Positions 1 through 8,376 of a stretch of DNA of 64,000 nucleotides are shown piece after piece. The stretch is from Faecalibacterium sp. An121. Lineage in GTDB: Bacteria > Bacillota > Clostridia > Oscillospirales > Ruminococcaceae. Each line of letters begins with the position of its first letter. The first letter of the stretch is position 1. The position numbers and the translations under genes were made by a program. A model generated the notes under the pieces. That model worked only from the letters and a program-made list of their open reading frames with translations. It had not been told where the DNA came from and did no database searches. The DNA lies in the NCBI RefSeq assembly GCF_002160915.1, contig NZ_NFLM01000001.1, forward strand, positions 220,767-284,766, read 5' to 3'.

Positions 1-458
1 ATTTTCGATTTTGGGGCGGTTTTCCTACTTTGTGGATATACGGGAGAAGGCTCAAAAATGTGCCATAATGGGCTTAGTTCATCGATGGATTATTCCAATC
101 GAATGACCGGCCTGTATGGGATATGCTCCCCGGCGATGTAGCGCAACGACTTGCGGCAGGGAAATGGAGGAACCATGACCGCAACGAGCGTACCAAAGGG
201 AGCGAAACGCCGTTGTGAGAGCCAGGGGCAGGAACGACATCAGGGAGAACCGGCGAAAATGAACACCGAATTGATACCGAAACACAACAATCCGATAGGG
301 CATAGTCTACCCTATCCATAATACTACGGGGGATTTCCGGGCGGCTCTATGGCCGCTTTTTCCTTGAAAATCGCCCCGAAACACGACACTAAAATCTGCT
401 ATCCGTCTATTGCGGCTGTTACGGCTGAAATGGGCGGATTTTTGTTTAAGGAGGCACC
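1..458. other. Stretch without a convincing gene
   Basis: I find no gene I can defend here. A frame at about 88-222 on the plus strand reads through some plausible protein-like sequence (RPVWDMLPGDVAQRL) but has no clear start or SD. It may be the tail of a decayed gene of the mobile element. The stretch ends with a hairpin terminator and the SD of the next gene. Confidence 0.4.
338..364 (+). terminator. Intrinsic terminator
   Basis: The arms GCGGC and GCCGC close a short loop and are followed by a T run. It separates the upstream non-coding stretch from the accessory-gene operon starting at 459. Confidence 0.6.
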
Positions 459-650
459 ATGCCGAGAATGCCGAAAAAGAGGAAGCTGGAACTGTCTTTC
501 TTCCTCAATGAACGGGGGCGGGTAACGTACAACGACCTTTGCCGGAAATGCCAGCGCACTTGCAAGCAGAGTTTCCGGGCGGTCATTGTGGACTGCCCCT
601 ATTATCTTTCCAAACGCTCAAAACGAAAAGTAAAGGAGGACACCGATTGA
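459..650 (+). CDS. Small Cys-rich basic protein of the mobilizable element
   Basis: This 63-residue, strongly basic protein has a CxxC-type cluster in its middle (CRKCQRTC) and a later Cys, which suggests a small zinc-binding or nucleic-acid-binding fold. An AAGGAGG sequence 7-8 bases upstream supports the ATG start. It is the first of four closely packed or overlapping genes (459-1602) of the accessory operon. I do not recognise a named family, and its function is unknown. Confidence 0.7.
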   Translation: MPRMPKKRKLELSFFLNERGRVTYNDLCRKCQRTCKQSFRAVIVDCPYYLSKRSKRKVKEDTD

Positions 651-989
651 ATGGAAGTTGAATTTATGACCGCAGACACCGCCCTACCGCCCTGTATGCC
701 GCTGCCGAGAGCCATGCTGCGGCTCCCGATCAGCAGCACCGCAAAGGTCATGTACGCCCGGATGTTGGATATTGTTTTCTTGTCAGGTATAGAGGACGCC
801 AACGGGATTTTGTTTATCCATTTCCCTATCGTGGAACTGGCGGCGGCACTTGCCCGCAGCACCATGACCGTGAAGCGTTCCCTGAATGAATTGGAGGACG
901 CCGGACTGATACTGCGAGTGCGTCAGGGCTTCGGGGAACCCAACAAAATATATGTACTCATTCCGAAGAAGGAGGCCAGCCGCCGATGA
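651..989 (+). CDS. RepA_N-like winged-helix protein, short form
   Basis: This 112-residue protein resembles the N-terminal winged-helix domain of RepA_N-type replication initiators. It has the LPISSTAKVMYARML helix, a strand region (GILFIHFPIVELAAAL), then the recognition helix and the typical ending GLILRVRQGFGEPNKIYVL. The C-terminal part of full initiators is absent, so it may be a regulator or accessory DNA-binding protein rather than an initiator. Its ATG directly follows the stop codon at 648-650 and it overlaps the next gene by four bases, which indicates translational coupling. A second in-frame ATG lies at 666. Confidence 0.75.
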   Translation: MEVEFMTADTALPPCMPLPRAMLRLPISSTAKVMYARMLDIVFLSGIEDANGILFIHFPIVELAAALARSTMTVKRSLNELEDAGLILRVRQGFGEPNKIYVLIPKKEASRR

Positions 990-1285
990 ATGAAAAGCTG
1001 GAAAAACTCAATCAGGAGATAGAGAAAACGGAAAAGAAGCTGCGCTGGGCGCAACAGGAGGAAAAGCGTCTGACCCATCAGGCTAAGGCGCTGACCCGGA
1101 AGGAACGGACGCACCGGCTTTGCACCAGAGCCGCCATGCTGGAAAGCTACCTTCCCCACCCGGAAGCCATCACGGATGAACAGGTCAGTTTGTTCTTGAA
1201 GCTGCTGTTCCGGAAGGACAGCACCCGGCAGCTTATGGAAAAAGTGTTCGCCGGAAACGGCACAGAGAAGGAGGGCGCAGAATGA
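986..1285 (+). CDS. DUF3847 family protein
   Basis: This 99-residue protein has an N-terminal coiled coil rich in Glu and Lys (residues about 1-45), followed by a short helical domain around AAMLESYLPHPEAITDEQVSLFL. This is the pattern of DUF3847, a family found almost only in mobilizable and conjugative elements of gut Firmicutes. Start and stop overlap both neighbours (ATGA), so it is translated as part of the 459-1602 operon. Its biochemical role is not known. From context it probably helps mobilisation or regulation. Confidence 0.75.
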   Translation: MNEKLEKLNQEIEKTEKKLRWAQQEEKRLTHQAKALTRKERTHRLCTRAAMLESYLPHPEAITDEQVSLFLKLLFRKDSTRQLMEKVFAGNGTEKEGAE

Positions 1286-1602
1286 AGATGGATTTTTCAA
1301 AAGACGAGTTGGCTATGGTCTATCAGTACGCCGCCGGTACGAAGGAAGAAACTCTTGCGGGGCTGAAAGAAATCGTGCCGGTTATCCGTGACCGGCAGAC
1401 AAGGGAGATTGTGGAGAATACCATCCGAAAGCTGGACGCCATCCCGGAGCCGGAGTGCCGCCGCTTTATCGCTGATACGAAGCAGCGGTTTATCCAGAAG
1501 CGGGACAATTCCATCCGGCGCAGGCTTGCCGAAGCCAAGGCACAGGCGAGGGCGGAAAAGCCACATCCCAAGAGAAAACAGCCAGACCGGGAACGGTCAT
1601 AA
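1282..1602 (+). CDS. Transposon-transfer assisting protein (TTRAP-like)
   Basis: This 106-residue protein has the pattern of the putative transposon-transfer assisting family: an N-terminal MDFSKDELAMVYQYAAGTKEETL helix region, an RDRQTREIVENTIRKLDAIP middle, and a highly basic tail (KAQARAEKPHPKRKQ). Such genes sit just upstream of oriT and the relaxase in Tn4451/CTn-type elements, which is the position here. It overlaps the preceding gene by four bases. ATG codons at 1282 and 1288 are both possible starts. Its role in transfer is inferred from location. Confidence 0.75.
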   Translation: MKMDFSKDELAMVYQYAAGTKEETLAGLKEIVPVIRDRQTREIVENTIRKLDAIPEPECRRFIADTKQRFIQKRDNSIRRRLAEAKAQARAEKPHPKRKQPDRERS

Positions 1603-1619
1603 TTGCTTCCAGAGCCGCA

Positions 1620-1700
1620 GCCCGTGGACTGCCCCTCTGAAAGAGGGCGCAACTATACACCACCTGAAGGTAGTGTGTTGCGCCCTGCCGGGGGCTTCCT
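1620..1700 (+). other. Candidate origin of transfer (oriT)
   Basis: The arms GGGCGCAAC (1645-1653) and GTTGCGCCC (1677-1685) are perfect inverted repeats. They enclose a second imperfect pair, CACCACCT with AGGTAGTG. The sequence TTGCGCCCT at the right arm resembles the nick region of MOBQ-type origins. It lies between the accessory operon and the MobA/MobL relaxase, where oriT is expected. The nick site itself cannot be fixed by inspection. Confidence 0.55.
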
Positions 1701-1889
1701 GCGGAAAGCGGATGATTGCCCGCAGCGTTCCGGCTCCTGTCAATCATCACAGAGGAAGCTACACTTCCCCTGCGCTGGCTGACGCCAGCTACCCCTTTGT
1801 GTACTTGCCGCCCGGGAACACCTTGCACTGCAAGCTGTTCCCGTCCAGCAAGTTTTACAATAGGCCGCTATACTTTTCTGAAACGATGA

Positions 1890-1897
1890 GGTATAAT
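1890..1897 (+). promoter_or_regulatory. Probable -10 element
   Basis: A TATAAT hexamer follows an AT-rich stretch about 45 bases before the small membrane protein gene. The -35 is not convincing. Confidence 0.35.
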
Positions 1898-1938
1898 GAA
1901 GTCAACGACAAATTGGAATTTGGAGGGGATATAGCAAT

Positions 1939-2160
1939 ATGAAAAACAATAGATACTTAACTGTTGGCTTATTAACAGGATTTATTGTTGGTGGTTGCAT
2001 AGGTGTGTTGGCATGGGCGTTTTTGCAAAATCTTTTTGCCATTCCTATTTGTGCAAGTATCGGAATGTTGATTGGAATTGTTATAGGCACGGTGATTGAT
2101 TATGAAAAAACATCAAAAGAAATAGATAAAATAGATGATTCCTTAAAGGGAAAATCCTAA
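1939..2160 (+). CDS. Small two-helix membrane protein
   Basis: This 73-residue protein has two hydrophobic segments (residues about 7-29 and 34-50, both rich in Gly) and a charged C-terminal tail (KEIDKIDDSLKGKS). GGAGG lies upstream with good spacing. The gene is clearly more AT-rich than the mobilisation genes on both sides, so it was probably acquired separately. I do not recognise a family. It sits between oriT and the relaxase gene, where passenger genes are common. Confidence 0.65.
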   Translation: MKNNRYLTVGLLTGFIVGGCIGVLAWAFLQNLFAIPICASIGMLIGIVIGTVIDYEKTSKEIDKIDDSLKGKS

Positions 2161-2225
2161 TTTATCGGGCCACCCTGATCCGAACTTTCAAAACTGAATA
2201 CCAGCCACCCACCGGCGGCACCACC

Positions 2226-2264
2226 GAGCAGGAAATCTTGAAACAGGTTCCCTGCTCTTTTTAT
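2226..2264 (+). terminator. Terminator or leader hairpin before the relaxase
   Basis: GAGCAGG and CCTGCTC pair around a loop of about 18 bases, followed by TTTTT. It ends the small membrane gene transcript just before the relaxase SD. Confidence 0.5.
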
Positions 2265-2295
2265 GCCCGGACACCGGGAGAAAGGAGGACGTGAC

Positions 2296-3885
2296 TTGCC
2301 ATGCCCGCACTTTGATGTGAAAATCATCCAGCGCAGCAAGCGCCAGTCAGCCGTTGCGTCTGCCGCCTACCAGAGCGGGGAACGGCTGTTTTCCGAATAC
2401 GACCAGAAACAGAAATACTATTCCCATAAAAGCGAAATCGTCCACACCGAAATCATGCTGCCGCCCCATGCCCCGCCGGAATACGCAGACCGGAATACCT
2501 TGTGGAACGCCGCCGAAGCCATCGAGAAGCAATGGAACTCCCAGCTTGCCCGGAGGTTTGTGCTTGCCATTCCGAGGGAACTTCCCCGGTCACAGTACGC
2601 CGACCTTATCCGGGACTACTGCCGGGAGTTTTTTGTTTCCAAGGGCATGATTGCCGACTTTGCCATCCATGACAAGGGGGACGGAAATCCCCACGCCCAC
2701 ATCCTGCTTACCATGCGGGCAATGGACGAACAAGGCAAGTGGCTCCCAAAGAGCCGGAAGGTTTATGACCTTGACGAGAACGGCGAGCGTATCCGGCTTG
2801 CGTCCGGCAGATGGAAAAGCCACAAGGAGGACACCGTGGACTGGAACGACCAGAAGTACGCCGAGATATGGCGGCAGGGCTGGGCTGACACGGCGAACCG
2901 CTATCTGGAAGCCATCGGCAGCCCGGAGCGCCTTGACCTTCGTTCCTATGCCCGACAGGGGATTGATAAAATCCCCACCGTCCACATGGGGCCAGCGGTC
3001 AGCCAGTTGGAGAAGAAAGGCATACAGACCAACATCGGCAACCTGAACCGGGACATCAAAGCCGCCAATTCCCTCATGCAGTCTATCCGGCAGATGGTAC
3101 GCAGCTTAAAGGGCTGGCTGTCCGGCCTGAAAGAGAAAAAGGCAGCGCTGCTGGAAGTGCTGGAACAGGCAAAGGAGCCGACCATCCCCGAACTGCTTTC
3201 CCGGTATCTGGATATGCGGAGCGAGGAACGCACCGGCTGGACTTCCAAGGGGAAGCTGAAAGGCACTGTTGGCGATTTCAACAAGGTCATGGAAGCCCTT
3301 GACTTCCTGCGGCAGAAAGAGATCTCCACCGTGGAGAGCCTTGACGCCTATCTGGATAAGGTCAGCGGGGAGATACTTTCTGCCAAAACCGACATCCGAA
3401 AATCGGAACGCCGGATAAAGGCCATCGACACCACCCTTTCCCATATCGCCAACCACGGAGCCTACAAAGAGGTTTACAAGAAATACGCTTCCATCGGCTG
3501 GAAAACCCGAAAGGAGAAGTTTGCCGCCGAACACCGGGAGGAACTGGACGCCTACCTTGCCGCAAAGCGTTTCTTCAAAGCCCATCAGGAGGAATTGCCC
3601 TTCGATGCGAAAGAGTTAAAGAAAGAACGGGCGCAGCTTTCCGAGGAACTGTCTAAAAAAAATGAGGGATTGCAGGCGGTTCAGGCGGATATGAAGCTGC
3701 TGCGGGATGTGCGCTACTGGATAAACCATGTGCTGCCGCCCGACCAGCGCCGTGTTGTGCCGGAGCCGGGAAAGAAGCCGTCCATCAACGAACAATTAAG
3801 CTGGAAGATTGAGGGCGCAAAACAGCGGGAAGAACAGAAACGCCAGCAGCCCCGCCGCCAGCAAAAACAGGATATGGAACTTTAA
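2296..3885 (+). CDS. MobA/MobL family relaxase
   Basis: This 529-residue mobilisation relaxase is expected to nick oriT and pilot the single strand through a conjugation pore supplied by another element. The N-terminal nuclease domain shows QSAVASAAYQSGERL near residue 15-30 and the metal-binding histidine motif GNPHAHILLT near residue 131. The C-terminal half is long helical coiled coil, ending in a Gln/Arg-rich tail. The TTG start at 2296 is chosen because AAAGGAGG lies 7 bases upstream and the protein then begins with PCPHFDVKI, as in relatives. The family is assigned to MOBQ. It is followed by the primase-VirE pair. Confidence 0.9.
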   Translation: MPCPHFDVKIIQRSKRQSAVASAAYQSGERLFSEYDQKQKYYSHKSEIVHTEIMLPPHAPPEYADRNTLWNAAEAIEKQWNSQLARRFVLAIPRELPRSQYADLIRDYCREFFVSKGMIADFAIHDKGDGNPHAHILLTMRAMDEQGKWLPKSRKVYDLDENGERIRLASGRWKSHKEDTVDWNDQKYAEIWRQGWADTANRYLEAIGSPERLDLRSYARQGIDKIPTVHMGPAVSQLEKKGIQTNIGNLNRDIKAANSLMQSIRQMVRSLKGWLSGLKEKKAALLEVLEQAKEPTIPELLSRYLDMRSEERTGWTSKGKLKGTVGDFNKVMEALDFLRQKEISTVESLDAYLDKVSGEILSAKTDIRKSERRIKAIDTTLSHIANHGAYKEVYKKYASIGWKTRKEKFAAEHREELDAYLAAKRFFKAHQEELPFDAKELKKERAQLSEELSKKNEGLQAVQADMKLLRDVRYWINHVLPPDQRRVVPEPGKKPSINEQLSWKIEGAKQREEQKRQQPRRQQKQDMEL

Positions 3886-3955
3886 CCAATCAGGCGCTTG
3901 CCTTTTCTTTGTGAGAATGGCAGGCGCTTTTTCTATTTTCAGGAGGATTTGCCTA

Positions 3956-4603
3956 TTGAACGTATTTGAAGCCGTGAAGCAGTCTGTTTCCACCCGGCAG
4001 GCCGCCGAGCATTACGGTATCCGGGTAGGGAGAAACGGGATGTGCGTCTGCCCTTTCCATGACGATAAAAACCCCAGCATGAAGGTTGACCGGCGTTTCC
4101 ATTGCTTCGGCTGTCAGGCAGACGGGGATGTGATTGACTTTGTTTCCCGTCTGGAAAACGTCAGCCCCAAAGAAGCCGCCCTCATGCTGGCGCAGGACTT
4201 CTCCATCCCCTATGAGGACAGGGAGCCGCCAAGCAGGAGCCGCCCGAAGCGGAAGCCACGTCAGGAAAGCCCGGAACATCAATTTAAGCGCATGGAGCGC
4301 CACTGTTTCCGGGTACTGTCCGACTATCACAATCTGCTGCGCTGCTGGAAGCGGGACTATGCCCCAAAGACGCCGGAGGAAGAATGGCACCCGCTTTTCG
4401 TGGAAGCCTTGCAGAAACAATCCCATGTGGAATATCTGCTGGATGTGCTGCTGTTCTCCGACATAGGGGAACGGGCTGCCCTGATTGCCAGCTACGGAAA
4501 GGAAGTGAGGAACCTTGAGCGGAGAATGGCAGACCTTGCCGCCAGAACTGCGGCAGGCCGTGACGGACACCATCGAAGCCGCACCCCCGCCCCGGAGCGT
4601 TGA
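3956..4603 (+). CDS. CHC2 zinc-finger primase-like protein
   Basis: This 215-residue protein has a DnaG-type zinc-binding domain: CVCPFHDDKNPSM then FHCFGCQADGDVIDFV (residues about 26-58), with the Cys/His ligands of a CHC2 finger. No Toprim catalytic core follows. The rest is a helical region with an Arg/Pro linker, so it probably acts with the VirE-like ATPase encoded next. The TTG start at 3956 follows AGGAGG by 9 bases. It overlaps the VirE gene by 89 bases in another frame. Primase plus VirE pairs of this kind are usual in mobilizable elements that prime or replicate after transfer. Confidence 0.85.
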   Translation: MNVFEAVKQSVSTRQAAEHYGIRVGRNGMCVCPFHDDKNPSMKVDRRFHCFGCQADGDVIDFVSRLENVSPKEAALMLAQDFSIPYEDREPPSRSRPKRKPRQESPEHQFKRMERHCFRVLSDYHNLLRCWKRDYAPKTPEEEWHPLFVEALQKQSHVEYLLDVLLFSDIGERAALIASYGKEVRNLERRMADLAARTAAGRDGHHRSRTPAPER

Positions 4604-5915
4604 GGAAGTGAAAGCCATGCTGGAGGGCACCGAGAAAGGCGGCGTGCGGAACAGTATCCACAACTGCCTGACCGTGTTCCAGTATGACCCCATTCTTTCC
4701 GGGGCGGTTGCAAAAAATCTCCTGACCGAGCGTATTGACCTTCTAAAGCCCATCGGCAGGAAACGCAGAACCGGCAGCAAGGCCATGACCGACACGGACA
4801 TGAAATATATCCGGCTGTATCTGGAAGATACCTACGGCCTGACAAGCGAGAAAAAGATAGCAGACGCCGCTGATCTGGCCGCAGACGCCAACAGCTACCA
4901 TCCCATCCGGGACTACCTGAACGGCCTTGTCTGGGACGGGAAAGAGCGTATCCGCTACTGCCTGCGTCACTTTCTGGGAGCCGACACAGACAACTTCACT
5001 TACCATTCCCTGCGGCTGTTCCTGCTGGGAGCCATCCACCGGGCATTCTGCCCCGGCTGTAAGTTTGAGGTCATGCTCTGTCTGGTTGGCGGTCAGGGAG
5101 CCGGGAAATCCACCTTCTTCCGGCTGCTGGCCGTAAAAGACGAGTGGTTTTCCGATGATTTGCGGAAGTTGGACGATGATAACGTGTACCGCAAGCTACA
5201 AGGCCACTGGATAATTGAAATGTCGGAGATGATTGCCACCGCAAACGCCAAGAGCATAGAGGAAATCAAGTCATTTTTAAGCCGCCAGAAGGAGGTCTAT
5301 AAAATCCCCTACGAAACCCACCCGGAGGACAGGCTGCGGCAATGCGTGTTCGGCGGGACTTCCAATGCGCTGGACTTCCTGCCCCTTGACCGTTCCGGGA
5401 ACCGGCGCTTCCTGCCGGTCATGGTCTACCCCGGACAGGCCGAGGTACACATTTTGGACGATGAAGCCGCTTCCAGAGCCTATCTGGAACAGGTATGGGC
5501 GGAAGCCATGACAACCTACAAAAGCGGCGATTTTAAGCTGTCTTTTACACCCGAAATGATACAGTACCTCAAAGAACACCAGCGGGATTTCATGCCGGAG
5601 GACACCAAGGCCGGGATGATACAGGCGTACCTTGACCGCTACACTGGCAGCGCCGTATGCTCTAAGCAGCTTTTCAAGGAAGCCCTGAACCACCCCTTTG
5701 ACGAGCCGAAGCAATGGGAAATCCGGGAAGTCAACGACATCATGAACCACTGTATCACGGGATGGAAGTATTTCTCCAATCCCCGGATATTTGAAGGGTA
5801 CGGCAGGCAAAAGGGCTGGGAACGAGAAGCCCCGGCAACGGGCGCTGACAACGGGCGTGAAAAAACGCCGGACGGATTTGTGGAAGTCACGGAGCAGATG
5901 GAACTTCCCTTCTGA
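4515..5915 (+). CDS. VirE-family P-loop ATPase (primase-associated helicase)
   Basis: This 466-residue protein is of the virulence-associated E family, a superfamily 3-like ATPase thought to act with primases. The P-loop GGQGAGKST is near residue 195, and a Walker-B-like segment (HWIIEMSEM) near 235. The conserved arginine region GNRRFLPV comes at about 297. It starts with TTG after GGAAGTGAGG and overlaps the primase gene, so the two are likely co-translated. The C-terminus ends with VTEQMELPF, also seen at the ends of helicase-like proteins in such elements. The role in element replication is inferred. Confidence 0.85.
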   Translation: MSGEWQTLPPELRQAVTDTIEAAPPPRSVEEVKAMLEGTEKGGVRNSIHNCLTVFQYDPILSGAVAKNLLTERIDLLKPIGRKRRTGSKAMTDTDMKYIRLYLEDTYGLTSEKKIADAADLAADANSYHPIRDYLNGLVWDGKERIRYCLRHFLGADTDNFTYHSLRLFLLGAIHRAFCPGCKFEVMLCLVGGQGAGKSTFFRLLAVKDEWFSDDLRKLDDDNVYRKLQGHWIIEMSEMIATANAKSIEEIKSFLSRQKEVYKIPYETHPEDRLRQCVFGGTSNALDFLPLDRSGNRRFLPVMVYPGQAEVHILDDEAASRAYLEQVWAEAMTTYKSGDFKLSFTPEMIQYLKEHQRDFMPEDTKAGMIQAYLDRYTGSAVCSKQLFKEALNHPFDEPKQWEIREVNDIMNHCITGWKYFSNPRIFEGYGRQKGWEREAPATGADNGREKTPDGFVEVTEQMELPF

Positions 5916-5938
5916 ATAATCCGGAGAAATCACAGCCG

Positions 5939-6124
5939 GTTGCCGACCCCGTTGCTATCCCGTTGCCGAGCCGGTTGCCGGGAAAAAGACCGTAACTGCG
6001 GGCTTTTCTCCCCTCTGACAACCAAAGCAACAGAAAAATAAAAGAAAAAGTAAATAAACAGTAACCCGCCAGACAGAGATTGTTTTCGAGGTTTTTTGAA
6101 GACCGTTGCCGGACTTCGTTGCCG
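5939..6124 (+). repeat. GTTGCCG short repeats (iteron-like)
   Basis: Five exact GTTGCCG copies start at 5939, 5962, 5974, 6105 and 6118, with a variant GTTGCTA at 5951. They lie in the gap between the VirE gene and the recombinase genes, next to an AT-rich patch (6029-6062). This arrangement resembles a small replication origin, but no initiator binding is shown. Confidence 0.45.
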
Positions 6125-6141
6125 ACCTTCTCCTGTCTGGC
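6068..6141. repeat. Inverted repeat before recombinase operon
   Basis: GCCAGACAG (6068-6076) and CTGTCTGGC (6133-6141) are perfect 9-base arms about 56 bases apart, followed by a T-rich stretch. They enclose two of the GTTGCCG repeats. This may be a terminator for the VirE transcript or part of an origin or regulatory structure. Confidence 0.4.
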
Positions 6142-6168
6142 TTATTTTATTTATGGAGGTAACTGCCT

Positions 6169-6366
6169 ATGGCAAAAAGCAAAACTGAAATCCATGTCAC
6201 AACGGTATTTGACGGCGAACTGGACGCTACGGATGTTTTCGTGAGCCTGATTGCACAGAAATACAGCCAGAGAAATAATAAAGAATATCTTGCGAAAAAG
6301 CAAGATTTAGAGTATAATAAAGACAAGGTTCAGAGTGACCGTGTTCCGTCTGGATTGTGCGGGTAA
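6169..6366 (+). CDS. Small conserved recombinase-linked protein
   Basis: This 65-residue protein begins MAKSKTEIHVTTVFDGELDA. Its N-terminal half (KTEIHVTTVFDGELDATDVF) looks folded and its C-terminal half is basic and loose. TATGGAGG lies 8 bases upstream. It ends 6 bases before the recombinase ATG, so the two genes are very likely co-transcribed. Small partners of serine recombinases in Tn4451-type elements are known. I cannot name this one firmly, and a directionality or accessory role is only a guess. Confidence 0.65.
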   Translation: MAKSKTEIHVTTVFDGELDATDVFVSLIAQKYSQRNNKEYLAKKQDLEYNKDKVQSDRVPSGLCG

Positions 6367-6372
6367 ACGGTT

Positions 6373-8037
6373 ATGATGAACGGAATGGAATATACAGGCA
6401 TGGACGCAATACTGGCGGGCAGCTTCCGGGCGGCTATCTATTGCAGGCTTTCCAAGGACGATGACCTTGACGGGGAGAGCGCCAGCATTGCAAACCAGCG
6501 GGATATGCTGGAAACCTACTGCGAGAAGCAGGGATGGGAGGTTGTTGCAGTCTATCAGGACGATGGCTACACGGGGCTGAACATGGAGCGCCCCGACCTG
6601 AAACGGATGTTGAAAGCCATCGAGCGCAGGCAGATAAACCTTGTGGTCACGAAAGACCTATCCAGACTGGGTAGGAATTACTTGCAGACCGGCTTCCTGA
6701 TTGAAGATTTCTTCCCCCGCCACGGCGTCCGGTATATCGCCATGAATGACGGTATCGACACCATGCGGGACAACAACGACATTGCGCCGTTCAAGAACAT
6801 CCTCAACGAGATGTACAGCAAGGACATTTCCAAGAAGGTTCATTCCTCTTATCTGCTGAAAGCGCAGAAAGGCCAGTTTACCGGCTGCCTTGCCCCCTTC
6901 GGGTATCGGAAAGACCCGGAGGACAAAAACCATCTGCTGATTGATGAGGAAACGGCCCCCATTGTCCGGCGTCTGTTTGCGTGGGCGCTGGAAGGACACG
7001 GCCCCAACTACATCCGGCGCAGGCTGGAAGAAGAAAAAATCCCATGCCCGACCTACTGGAACCGGGTGCGGGGCTTTCGGAACGTGTCAACCAAGTGGGA
7101 AAAGAAAGACCCGGTAAACGGGCGGTATATGTGGGATTTCTCCGTGATTAAGGACATCCTGATGAACCCCGTCTACACCGGCGCTATCGCTTCCCAGAAG
7201 AAGGAATACCGCTTCAAAATCGGCACCATCGGGGAGAAGAAGCCGGAGGACTGGATTGTGGTGGAGAACCAGCATGAGCCGCTTGTTGACCGCAAGACCT
7301 TTGACATCGTGCAGCGCAAGCTGAAATCCCGGCAGCGCCCCCGCCAGACCGGGGAAATCAGCCTGTTTGCGGGGCTTATCAAGTGCGGCGAGTGCGGGAA
7401 GTCGCTGACGATCCGCTACACCAACGACAAGCACCCGAAGCAGATTTATTCCTGTAAGACCTACAACGCCTACGGGAAACAGCACTGTACCCAGCACCGG
7501 GTTGAGTACGACACCCTTTACAGCCTTGTACTGAACAAAATCCGGGAGTGCGCCAGAGCCGCCCTGATGGACGGGGAAGCCGTTGCCGGGAAGCTGACCG
7601 ATACCTGCGAAGCAGAGCAGAAAGGCCAGCGGGAAGCATTGGAGCGTTCCCTTACCAAAGACGAGGAACGGATTGACGTTCTGGAAAAGATGGTGCTGCG
7701 GCTGTATGAGGACATGGTTGCCGGACGTATCAGCGAAGCGAACTTCAATCTGCTGATGGAAAAGACGCAGGCGGAACAGGCCGAGTTGAAGGCAAGGGTT
7801 GAGGAAGGCCGGAAAAAGCTGGCCGATGAAATCCGGCTTGCGTGTGACGCCCGCCAATGGGTGGAAGCCATTCAGGAATACGCCGACATCACGGAACTGG
7901 ACGCCGCCACCTTAAACCGCCTGATTAAAGAAATCGTTGTCCATGAGAGTATAGACAGCGATAAGACAAGACACATTTCTATCGAAATTCATTTCAATCT
8001 CAAACCCATCCCGGAAGTGGAGCAGGTCACGGCCTGA
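6373..8037 (+). CDS. Large serine recombinase (TnpX-like)
   Basis: This 554-residue site-specific recombinase would excise and insert the mobilizable element. The N-terminal resolvase domain has the catalytic-serine motif AIYCRLSKDD (near residue 20) and the VTKDLSRLGRNYLQTG helix. The Recombinase domain follows (about 175-290), then a Cys4 zinc ribbon (CGECGKSL ... YSCKTYN ... HCTQHR, about 338-375), then a coiled coil (about 410-490). This is the order in Tn4451 TnpX and relatives. It is the last gene before the inferred right end of the nested element, at about 8,040-8,100. Start is at either of two adjacent ATGs, 6373 or 6376. Confidence 0.92.
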   Translation: MMNGMEYTGMDAILAGSFRAAIYCRLSKDDDLDGESASIANQRDMLETYCEKQGWEVVAVYQDDGYTGLNMERPDLKRMLKAIERRQINLVVTKDLSRLGRNYLQTGFLIEDFFPRHGVRYIAMNDGIDTMRDNNDIAPFKNILNEMYSKDISKKVHSSYLLKAQKGQFTGCLAPFGYRKDPEDKNHLLIDEETAPIVRRLFAWALEGHGPNYIRRRLEEEKIPCPTYWNRVRGFRNVSTKWEKKDPVNGRYMWDFSVIKDILMNPVYTGAIASQKKEYRFKIGTIGEKKPEDWIVVENQHEPLVDRKTFDIVQRKLKSRQRPRQTGEISLFAGLIKCGECGKSLTIRYTNDKHPKQIYSCKTYNAYGKQHCTQHRVEYDTLYSLVLNKIRECARAALMDGEAVAGKLTDTCEAEQKGQREALERSLTKDEERIDVLEKMVLRLYEDMVAGRISEANFNLLMEKTQAEQAELKARVEEGRKKLADEIRLACDARQWVEAIQEYADITELDAATLNRLIKEIVVHESIDSDKTRHISIEIHFNLKPIPEVEQVTA

Positions 8038-8101
8038 CCTGCCCCCGCCGGGGCGGTTCTTAAAAACTCCATAGATATTTCTTGACACGCCGCCGCCCGC
8101 C

Positions 8102-8212
8102 ATCGAGCCGTTTTCCTACACCTATTTGGGGATAAAACAGCTCATGGCCGGCGGCGGTGTCGCCCTCATCGGCACCACCCTTGTGCCTCTGCTGAGTGGC
8201 CTGTTTGGCTAA
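8102..8212 (+). pseudogene. 3' remnant of Maff2-family conjugation gene
   Basis: The frame ending TAA at 8210-8212 reads LGIKQLMAGGGVALIGTT followed by LVPLLSGLFG, the C-terminus typical of Maff2-type small membrane proteins found at the start of ICE transfer modules. The N-terminal membrane helix is missing. The sequence just before it (IEPFSYTY) does not fit the family, so the break lies close to 8,130. The nested serine-recombinase element ends immediately upstream, so that insertion is the likely cause of the truncation. Confidence 0.65.
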
Positions 8213-8376
8213 AGATAGCCGGATAGCGTAACCCTGTAATCTGCCCCTACCCAGCGCCCCAAGCGGGAACTGCCGCCCACAGTACAGGGCTTCCACATTC
8301 AGCCCGCGGCGCGCTGGCAGGTGGGCAAAACCGCTTCATCACTCAACTTTCATTCACCCACAGGAGGAAAACGAAT

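Noticed and set aside
5939..6124. CRISPR array
   Set aside because: The repeated unit is only seven bases, spacing is irregular and no cas gene is near.
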